Assembly (NCBI GenBank): GCA_910577685.1
Contig: CAJTOH010000014.1
Coordinates: forward strand, 19,816 to 83,815
DNA length: 64,000 nucleotides
Direction of reading: 5' to 3'
Source of the DNA: an uncultured Dorea sp.
Lineage (GTDB): Bacteria > Bacillota > Clostridia > Lachnospirales > Lachnospiraceae
Positions within the stretch are counted from its first letter, which is position 1. The number at the start of each line of letters is the position of its first letter. Of the stretch, positions 44,673-51,250 are shown one piece after another. The position numbers were made by a program, and so were the translations under genes. The notes under the pieces were generated by a model. It saw only the letters and a program-made list of their open reading frames with translations. It did no database searches and was not told where the DNA came from.

Positions 44673-45896
44673 ATGATACGTATCAAGGACATTGCCAGAA
44701 AGGCGGAGGTAAGCCCTACGACTGTGTCGAATGTGATTCACGGGAATCATAAGAAGGTTTCAGAGGAGACGGTGGAGAAGGTGGAGAAACTCCTTGCAGA
44801 GATGGATTATATCCCAAGCATGGGAGCTAGAATGTTGGCGGGAGGCAGTTCGCGGGTAATCGGTATCCTTGCCGGTGAACCGGACGAATGGAAGCATTGC
44901 GGCGAAGGGCATGCATTTACCAATATATTGATCCGTTCCATGGAATCGGAGATATACCGGAGGAATTATTATATGCTGCTGCATTTTACGGAGACGCCGG
45001 AGGAGGGCATCCAGTTTGCGGCGACATGGAATGTGGAAGGCTTGATTACCCTTGGATTTGGTACCCGTGAGAACGAGAAGCTGCAGAGAAGCTGTAAAGT
45101 CCCGATGGTGTCGATTGATACATATTATGAGAAACAGAAGGTTGCCAACGTAGGACTTGACGACGTGAACGGCGGTTACCTTATGGCGGAGTATCTGTTG
45201 GAGACAGGGCACAGGAGGATTGCGTTCCTGTCGGACAATGATATCGGGGTGGATCATGAACGCTGGAAGGGAGTCTGCATGGCCTGCAGGGAGAAAGGGC
45301 TAGAGGAGCGTTATGGATGCGGAAAAGGTTTAGCTCAGGCAGAGGGAAGCGGGAAAAAAGGGTCAGAGGAGCATTGCGGATGCGGAAAAGGTTTAGCTCA
45401 GGCAGAGGGAAGCGGGAAAAAAGGGTCAGAGGAGCGTTATGGATCCGAGAAGGGTTTGGAGCCGTCAGAGGGAAACGTCAGGAAGGAAGGAAGCGCCGGA
45501 GGGTACATGCAGCATATTATCATACCGAAGGGAAGGAAGCGCAGGATTGCTTTTTATGAGAAGAATCTGGCGAGACTTTCCCAAGAGTATGACGCTTTGT
45601 TTTTTGCGTCGGACTACTATGCTGTGGAGGCGCTTGCAGGATTGGATGATATGGGGATCCGTGTCCCGTACGACGTGTCCGTGGCGGGGTTTGACGATAC
45701 GGAGAGCTCCAGAATGTGCAGGCCGAGGCTTACGACGGTTCATCAGGACGTGGAGGAGAAGGCTCGCCGCGCCGTTAAGAAGTTGTTTGAATTTATACAG
45801 GGAGGTCGCGAGATTTCGCTGGCAGATAAGCTGCCGGTCAAATTGGTTATCCGTGATTCCGTAGAAAATCGAAGAGTGATTGTACAAAATGAATAA
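44673..45896 (+). CDS. LacI family transcriptional regulator with an in-frame repeat insertion
   Basis: This 407-residue repressor has a LacI HTH (residues 1-50, IKDIARKAEVSPTTVSNVIHG) and a periplasmic-binding-like effector domain. It is about 60 residues longer than usual. The extra part (about 211-272) is made of three 21-residue repeats (EERYGCGKGLAQAEGSGKKGS type) placed after WKGVCMACREKGL. The insertion sits in a loop between effector-domain strands, so the fold may survive. It starts 13 bases after the AraC gene and probably binds the palindromes at 45927-45940 and 45988-46001. Confidence 0.92.
   Translation: MIRIKDIARKAEVSPTTVSNVIHGNHKKVSEETVEKVEKLLAEMDYIPSMGARMLAGGSSRVIGILAGEPDEWKHCGEGHAFTNILIRSMESEIYRRNYYMLLHFTETPEEGIQFAATWNVEGLITLGFGTRENEKLQRSCKVPMVSIDTYYEKQKVANVGLDDVNGGYLMAEYLLETGHRRIAFLSDNDIGVDHERWKGVCMACREKGLEERYGCGKGLAQAEGSGKKGSEEHCGCGKGLAQAEGSGKKGSEERYGSEKGLEPSEGNVRKEGSAGGYMQHIIIPKGRKRRIAFYEKNLARLSQEYDALFFASDYYAVEALAGLDDMGIRVPYDVSVAGFDDTESSRMCRPRLTTVHQDVEEKARRAVKKLFEFIQGGREISLADKLPVKLVIRDSVENRRVIVQNE
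45303..45488 (+). repeat. 63-bp tandem repeat inside the LacI gene
   Basis: Units start at 45303, 45366 and 45429. The first two are nearly identical and the third is diverged. The 63-base period keeps the frame and adds 21 residues per copy. Confidence 0.9.
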
Positions 45897-45926
45897 AAAT
45901 ACACTCCTTGTTTTGTGCATTATTCC

Positions 45927-45940
45927 GTTTTGCGTAAAAC
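45927..45940. promoter_or_regulatory. LacI-type operator 1
   Basis: GTTTTGCGTAAAAC is a near-perfect palindrome with a central CG, typical of LacI-family sites. It lies just upstream of the -35 box at 45944. Confidence 0.7.
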
Positions 45941-45943
45941 TGC

Positions 45944-45973
45944 TTGAAAAACCGCAAATTGTATGTTTATAAT
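45944..45973 (+). promoter_or_regulatory. Promoter of the second AraC gene
   Basis: TTGAAA (45944-45949) and TATAAT (45968-45973) are separated by 18 bases. Two LacI-type operators flank it. Confidence 0.65.
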
Positions 45974-45987
45974 ACTTTTAAATGATA

Positions 45988-46001
45988 GTTTTGCGCAAAA
46001 C
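45988..46001. promoter_or_regulatory. LacI-type operator 2
   Basis: GTTTTGCGCAAAAC is a perfect 14-base palindrome. Its centre is 61 bases from operator 1, about six DNA turns, which favours looping. It lies just after the predicted start site and would block transcription. Confidence 0.75.
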
Positions 46002-46030
46002 CTAATACAAATTAAGGAGTGGGAAGCTTT

Positions 46031-46843
46031 ATGGATTTATCAATCTATCGATGCGGGTATGAAAAACAGTGTCCGCTACAGATAAAGCAGTATGAATCTG
46101 GCGGTCATTATCTTTTTTGTTACATCATTTCAGGCAGTGGAGTTTTGCGAATGGAAAGAGAGAAGGGAGCGGTTTGCGTCCACACATTATCCGGCAGGAT
46201 GGGATTCTTGATCGGGCCGGAAGAGGCCTGCCGGTGTGAAATCGTACCGGAGGAGAATTGGGATTATGTGTGGGTAGAATTCGGCGGGCTTCGCGCGGAG
46301 GAGTATGCGAAGATGTCCGGCCTGTGCGCGGACCAGCCGGTGTATCTGCCCGAGCAGCCGGGGCAGGGCGACGAACTTCTCGAGAGTATGATAGAATTGG
46401 TGAAGAGTGAGGAAGAGTGCCCCTTACGGGCTAGGGGGTATTTGTATCTTTTTGTGGACTGCCTGATACGTACGTCACGGTTCCGAAAGCCGATAGCTGA
46501 GGGGCGCAGAAGTGAAGAGTATGTGGAGGGTGCGATCCGCTATATTAAGCAGAATTATTATCGTCACATATCGGTGGAGGAACTGGCAAAGCAGTGCTGG
46601 CTCGACCGGAGTTATTTTGGAAAGGTTTTCAAATCTATTACGGGGCAGTCGCCCCAGAGGTTTCTGATCAGTTTCCGCATGGAGAGGGCGGCTGCGGAGC
46701 TGACGGAAGGCAATGCGCCTATCGGCGACGTGGGAGCGTCGGTGGGTTATCCGAACCTGCTGCATTTTTCCAGAGCCTTTAAAGGCGTGTATGGAATGTC
46801 GCCCCGGGAGTATAGGCAGCAGAATAGGCTGGCAGGCAGATAG
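46031..46843 (+). CDS. AraC family transcriptional regulator, paralogue
   Basis: The product is 270 residues from ATG 46031, with AAGGAG at 46014-46019. Its layout matches the AraC gene at 43805: an N-terminal cupin-like part and a C-terminal double HTH with the VGYPNLLHFSRAFKGVYG motif. It is preceded by a LacI-repressed promoter, so it is probably under the LacI regulator. A terminator follows. Confidence 0.92.
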   Translation: MDLSIYRCGYEKQCPLQIKQYESGGHYLFCYIISGSGVLRMEREKGAVCVHTLSGRMGFLIGPEEACRCEIVPEENWDYVWVEFGGLRAEEYAKMSGLCADQPVYLPEQPGQGDELLESMIELVKSEEECPLRARGYLYLFVDCLIRTSRFRKPIAEGRRSEEYVEGAIRYIKQNYYRHISVEELAKQCWLDRSYFGKVFKSITGQSPQRFLISFRMERAAAELTEGNAPIGDVGASVGYPNLLHFSRAFKGVYGMSPREYRQQNRLAGR

Positions 46844-46855
46844 ATAGCGGATAAA

Positions 46856-46899
46856 AAAGGCTGTGGGAGATATTAGGATATTTCTCACAGCTTCTTTTT
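46856..46899 (+). terminator. Intrinsic terminator after the second AraC gene
   Basis: Arms from AAGGCTGTG (46858) to CACAGCTT (46893) pair and are followed by CTTTTT. Confidence 0.8.
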
Positions 46900-46988
46900 A
46901 TGGGCAAAGGTTTGGCTTTTGATATCGGTTTCACACAATATTCTCACATGAATATATTATACCATTAGGATTTTAAAGGAGGATATGT

Positions 46989-47627
46989 ATGAAAAAGCGT
47001 TTACTTGCCGCAGCGCTTGTGATTGCCCTTGCAATTACATCCTTGCTTGCGTGTTCATCAAAAGACAAAGATGCGGAAACGAAAGCCGCGCAAAATTCCG
47101 CGAAAGAAGAGGAAGCGTTGAAAGATACGGGAAAAGAGGAGACGCTTCCGGAATCGACGAAAGTGATCCTGAATGAAGTCGCTCATTCGATTTTTTATGC
47201 CCCGATGTATGTAGCGATTGAAGAGGGGTACTTCGAAGACGAAGGGATTGAGCTTGAACTGGTAACTGGTTTTGGAGCCGATAAAACAATGACCGCCGTG
47301 ATCTCGGGGAGTGCGGATATTGGATTTATGGGCTCGGAGGCTTCTATCTATACTTATAACGAAGGCGCTAACGACTATGTGGTAAACTTTGCACAGTTGA
47401 CGCAGCGCGCCGGGAATTTCCTGGTAGCACGGGAAGAAATGCCTGATTTTACATGGGATGCGCTTAAGGGGACGAATGTTCTTGGCGGGCGGAAAGGCGG
47501 TATGCCTAGCCACGATGTAACATGGGAACACATCAGAGGAATTTATGAGTGGACAAGCCGGAAAGCCCCGGATTATTCCGTAATCATATCTTCAAAGACT
47601 TCCTGTGTCTCCGGCGATACATGGTAG
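46989..47627 (+). pseudogene. 5' half of an NMT1/SsuA-like substrate-binding lipoprotein, interrupted by the element
   Basis: The reading frame codes for a lipoprotein signal peptide (ending SLLAC, Cys about 22) and the first lobe of a nitrate/sulfonate/pyrimidine-type ABC substrate-binding protein (VAHSIFYAPMYVAIEEGYF, then TAVISGSADIGFMG). Native sequence ends at GGMP (about residue 173). The next 39 residues come from the inserted element and end at TGG-TAG. The missing second lobe is at 53120-53689; joined at the repeated core, the two make a frame-perfect protein of about 358 residues. The product as it stands is probably not functional, unless excision restores it. Confidence 0.9.
47496..47506. 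other. Left attachment-site core (attL)
   Basis: GGCGGTATGCC is identical to the right copy at 53120-53130 and marks the crossover region used by the serine recombinase. Confidence 0.8.
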
Positions 47628-48367
47628 ATGTTGAAATGGGGGCCTGCTATTTTATAATGGTTATCGGCAATCCAGCGTGCCATTGCTTCATATACTTCGG
47701 GCAATTTAACATAATGCCCCTTATAGGTGAGCGTGGCGGCTGTAAACGGCTCAATGGTCTTGAATTTTGCTATCCCGGTATCAGGATATTTTCTGGCTAC
47801 AGACTTTTGTATTTCGACATCAAGATTTTCTTCAACAAACCCTTCGTCATGAAATATCGCAATATTCAAATTGGGAGAAGAATACTGTATATTCAGAGAT
47901 TGAACGGCATTTTCCAGTCCCCACCATAAAACGCTTTCCCGATTGGGGGCGGCGATAGTCTGCCGGTAGCTAACCACATCATGCTTTGGAAAGTCCTTTA
48001 GCGCAATACTGTATTCAGGAATGCTTGATTGGCAGTCCAAGTGTTCAATAGTCGATTCAATCAAAGTCAGTTGTTTTTGAAGTAATTCTATTTTTACCTT
48101 CTGATGTATGGCCTGGTTTTCCAAATAGGACTTCAATTCATTTTCCGACGTATATTTTGTTAAAATGTCTTTGATTAAAGCCAGACTTAGTCCCATGTTT
48201 TTAAGCGCCCTTATTTTATTGGCGACAGGTAATTGTTCTTCGCTGTAATATCGATATCCGGTAAATTGATCCACATATTCAGGCATTAACAAACCGATTT
48301 CATTATAGTGTCGCAACATATAAATTGATATTTGCGTTAAAACAGAAAATTCACCGATTCGCAACAT
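47573..48367 (-). CDS. MerR family regulator with GyrI-like effector domain
   Basis: The product is 264 residues from ATG 48365-48367, behind GTAGGAGG on its strand. The MerR HTH lies at residues 1-70 (RIGEFSVLTQISIYMLRHYNEIGL), followed by a helical linker and a C-terminal GyrI/SOUL-like ligand-binding domain (about 120-264). Such proteins activate genes on binding hydrophobic drugs. It is encoded near the left end, antisense to the hybrid tail of the interrupted gene. No efflux gene is adjacent in the element. Confidence 0.9.
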   Translation of the reverse strand: MLRIGEFSVLTQISIYMLRHYNEIGLLMPEYVDQFTGYRYYSEEQLPVANKIRALKNMGLSLALIKDILTKYTSENELKSYLENQAIHQKVKIELLQKQLTLIESTIEHLDCQSSIPEYSIALKDFPKHDVVSYRQTIAAPNRESVLWWGLENAVQSLNIQYSSPNLNIAIFHDEGFVEENLDVEIQKSVARKYPDTGIAKFKTIEPFTAATLTYKGHYVKLPEVYEAMARWIADNHYKIAGPHFNIYHVSPETQEVFEDMITE

Positions 48368-48532
48368 ACATCTACCTCCTACTGATACTATAAATCCTTG
48401 CATTATATGAGAGTAAAGAGATTTCTTGAATATTATACCGTATGTGTCCCCCTGCTTCAATGATGTGAAACAAAATAGAATTGTACATGAAATACAGTTA
48501 CATTCACATACTGATACCGGAAATTCGTTACC

Positions 48533-48706
48533 ATGTTTGACATTCCGGTAGACCAGTTCATTCATGCAGATAGCGGCCAGGGAGAAAGCAGTTGCCGCAA
48601 GCAGATTGAAGTCCTTCTGAATGTCATGAATGAAAAAGAGTTGATTGTAATGAGAGCGACAGCCGAAGGTTTGAAGAAAGCCAGAGAAACGGAGGTTTCC
48701 GAGTAG
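48533..48706 (+). pseudogene. C-terminal fragment of an XRE-type regulator
   Basis: Fifty-seven codons (FDIPVDQFIHADSGQGESS, then NVMNEKELIVMRATAEGL) match the C-terminal end of short XRE regulators carried by conjugative elements. The N-terminal DNA-binding part is missing. The preceding region is MerR promoter sequence, so this is a remnant. Confidence 0.6.
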
Positions 48707-48721
48707 GGGGCTCCGTTTTTG
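48690..48721 (+). terminator. Hairpin terminator after the XRE remnant
   Basis: ACGGAG (48689-48694) pairs with CTCCGT near 48711-48716 and is followed by TTTT. Confidence 0.5.
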
Positions 48722-48757
48722 CGGCGTTTTCGAGGGTTCCGCTAAATGGCAAGCAGG

Positions 48758-48786
48758 GCAACTGTGGTCACACAGTTGCTATTTTT
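48758..48786 (+). terminator. Intrinsic terminator upstream of the toxin-antitoxin pair
   Basis: Perfect 9-base arms GCAACTGTG (48758-48766) and CACAGTTGC (48771-48779) are followed by TATTTTTA. Confidence 0.8.
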
Positions 48787-48946
48787 ACGTTCCGGCCTTC
48801 CGGCCAAAATGTTGTGTTTCGTTCTCTTCAAGACCGGGAGCCTCTCGAAATCCATATGGGGGCTCACTAAAATACTGTTGTAAAATATGCTGTTGAATTT
48901 TACATCAAATCAGGGTATACTAAGGGCAGGAAAGGAGAATGTGATT

Positions 48947-49207
48947 ATGCCGAATATCAAACCAATCTCTGATTTGAGGAATTACAGTGATGTGCTCCGT
49001 GACGTATCTGTGGGCGCACCGGTCTTTCTCACTAAAAACGGACGCGGGCGCTATGCAATCATTGACATGCAGGACTATGAAAAAACACGGGCTACTCTGA
49101 AGCTCATGGGCGAGCTTGCAAAAGGGAAAAAATCTGGAGAGGAAAAGGGATGGCTTTCGTCCTCGGATGTGAGAGCACATTTTCGGGCAAAGGCAAATGA
49201 AGAATAG
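48947..49207 (+). CDS. Phd/YefM-type antitoxin
   Basis: The product is 86 residues from ATG 48947 behind AAAGGAG. The N-terminal Phd DNA-binding fold (KPISDLRNYSDVLRDVS, about residues 4-20) and VFLTKNGRGRYAIIDM (about 26-41) are typical. The C-terminal tail wraps the toxin. It overlaps the toxin gene by 11 bases, so the two are coupled. It probably represses its own promoter. Confidence 0.9.
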   Translation: MPNIKPISDLRNYSDVLRDVSVGAPVFLTKNGRGRYAIIDMQDYEKTRATLKLMGELAKGKKSGEEKGWLSSSDVRAHFRAKANEE

Positions 49208-49535
49208 CATCCACTACTCCCCGGAAGCCCAGAACGATTTGGACGAAATCTGGGAGTATATTACCTTTGAATTATGTAATCCGCAAGCCGCTGAAAACAC
49301 CGTAAACAAAATCTTGGACACTGTTGATGAACTGGAAAATTTTTCAGAAATCGGCGCTCCGCTGTCCTCTGTGACAGATATAGAAAGCGACTACCGATTT
49401 CTCATCAGTGGAAATTACATGGTTTTCTACCGTGTGAATGGGCAGGATGTGTACATTGACCGTGTTCTCTACGGCAGACGGGATTATCTTCGGATTCTGT
49501 TTCCTGATTTGCCGCAGAATGACAACGAAGAATAA
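49197..49535 (+). CDS. RelE/ParE-type toxin
   Basis: This 112-residue protein has the RelE/ParE fold: IHYSPEAQNDLDEIWEYI near residues 5-22 and a C-terminal YMVFYRVNGQDVYIDRVLYGRRDY. It is probably a gyrase poison (ParE) or an mRNase (RelE); sequence alone does not decide. It is paired with the Phd-type antitoxin and likely helps keep the element in the population. Confidence 0.9.
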   Translation: MKNSIHYSPEAQNDLDEIWEYITFELCNPQAAENTVNKILDTVDELENFSEIGAPLSSVTDIESDYRFLISGNYMVFYRVNGQDVYIDRVLYGRRDYLRILFPDLPQNDNEE

Positions 49536-49557
49536 AACAAAATATAGTAACGATGGA

Positions 49558-49587
49558 ACCGCTGGCTGACGTTGGCGGTTTTTTATT
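49558..49587 (+). terminator. Intrinsic terminator after the toxin gene
   Basis: AACCGC (49558-49563) pairs with GCGGTT (49576-49581), followed by TTTTATT. Confidence 0.65.
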
Positions 49588-49706
49588 GCTCCGGGCCAAG
49601 CTCGAGCTGTTGACAAACCCCCCCTTATTTTATAAATGCCGTAAGATATTATGATAAAATTCTATCAATAAATAGGAAAATATTCTAAAGAAAAAGGCAT
49701 GGTTCT

Positions 49707-50640
49707 CTATGCCATGACCTTTATCATTCTCTTTAGATTTAATGCCGTTGACGATAAGAGGCATTGCTGTTCAGCTGCCTCTAATCCTCTTCTATATAGG
49801 AATTTCAAATTATGTCTTGCTTTTTGCGCCGCAAAGCTGCCTTCGCTCCATATCTGTCGCAGAAGCAAAACCTTGGCGTGTGTTTCCGTACCATCTTTTT
49901 CATGATTCTTTTTTACAACGACTTCAAAAATATTTACTGGGATTCTTTTATCAGAACCTTTTTCTCCTATGCACCTGTTACGGAATGGACAGTCTTTACA
50001 TTCCGTTTTGGGACAGCGGTACTCTTTTGTTACGGTATTTATTGTTCTATTGAGCCTGTGCAGCGGAAGCGTTTTTCCTCCGGGACAGATGAATCTGTCA
50101 TCCTTTTCATCATACTGAAAATCTTTCCTTTGAAACTCTGTAGTCCCTCTTTTTTGCTCTGTTCTTTTCGGTGTGTAAAAATCTATGTTTCGTTCTGACA
50201 ACTGTTGATTGATAAGGTTTGTGTCATATCCGCTGTCAGCACAGGCTGCTTGTATTTTTAGCCCGATCGTTTCCTCAATATAATCAAGCCTTTCGATATA
50301 TGGCTGGCTGTCATTTACATTGCCGGCTGTTGCCGCCACATCAATGATAATGCCATTTTTAGAATCAACTGTCTCGTGCGACAAGTAATGCATCCCTTCG
50401 GCTTTCCCTTTGCGCTTATAAAATCCTGATTCGGGGTCTGTGCTGCTTACGCGGCGACGGACTGTTTCGATTTTTTCTTTCCGCTTCCTGCAGCGGGCAG
50501 GCTTGATCTTTCCCTCCGACTCCAGCTGGCTGCGTACAGTTTCTTCATACTGATCCAGTTCTTTGAGGTATTCATTTGTGACTTCTTCTGTTTGCTTGAT
50601 GTATTCTGTTTTCCGGGATGCGTTTGCCTTGCCAACTAAA
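49707..50640 (-). pseudogene. IS1182 family transposase remnant
   Basis: The frame is open from about 50640 to 49707 on the minus strand, with no start codon before the internal Met at 50393. It encodes the C-terminal DDE part (HYLSHETVDSKNG, CADSGYDTN) and a CPKTECKDCPFRNRC Cys cluster, as in IS1182 transposases. About the first third is missing, so it is not mobile by itself. I could not define its terminal repeats. Confidence 0.75.
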
Positions 50641-50681
50641 ACGGTGCGGCTCCCTGAATTTTTAGAAAGGAAGTACAGGCT

Positions 50682-50924
50682 ATGGCAAAATCTTTGCAGG
50701 AAATCCAGGACATGCTGACAGACAGATGGAGCAACAACGCCTGCCGCGGATATGTCATCAAAGCGATGGAAAGCTGCGGCTACAAGTCAAAGGACATTCG
50801 GGAGATTCTTATAGAGCTGTACGAAGTGTTTGACTTCTGCTCCGTGAAAGAAGCGGCGGACTATTACGAACACTGGCAGCCCACAAGACAAAAAGGAAAC
50901 GGACCGCTATGTCATTTTGTATGA
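50682..50924 (+). CDS. Small element protein of unknown function
   Basis: An 80-residue protein with AGAAAGGAAG upstream. It is helical (SLQEIQDMLTDRWSNNACRGY), and small genes like this are common near TnpX-type recombinases. I do not recognise the family. Confidence 0.65.
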   Translation: MAKSLQEIQDMLTDRWSNNACRGYVIKAMESCGYKSKDIREILIELYEVFDFCSVKEAADYYEHWQPTRQKGNGPLCHFV

Positions 50925-50972
50925 AGAAAGCTGTTTTACTGATAGGATAAGCCTGACTTTTCATACAATAGT

Positions 50973-51176
50973 ATGAAGCAAGAATTTGAGGTGATTGTCA
51001 TAGGAAAGCAAAAGGAGGTTTGCTACTTACTTCAAAAAAAGGATTCTGACAGTTCTGAAATCGCAAGGAAAAAAGAAGCTCTTAGCAGACGGGGGTATCT
51101 GGTCGTCACCATTATCGAGGGCAATCAGGCAATGGAAAATGGATTGCGGGATGTGGTTCGCAACCATTTTCACTGA
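50973..51176 (+). CDS. Small element protein of unknown function
   Basis: A 67-residue protein with an alternating beta-alpha pattern (EFEVIVIGKQKEVCYLLQK, then GYLVVTIIEGNQ). It lies 74 bases before the recombinase gene and may be cotranscribed with it. The ribosome binding site is weak and the family is unknown to me. Confidence 0.5.
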   Translation: MKQEFEVIVIGKQKEVCYLLQKKDSDSSEIARKKEALSRRGYLVVTIIEGNQAMENGLRDVVRNHFH

Positions 51177-51250
51177 CCGGCGACAACATTGTGTTATCCT
51201 GCCTATATGGTAAAATATAGATAGAAAGCAAGATAAGGAGGACGATTTTT

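Noticed and set aside
47549..47929. Plus-strand frame overlapping the MerR gene
   Set aside because: It is antisense to a well-supported MerR gene and has no homology.
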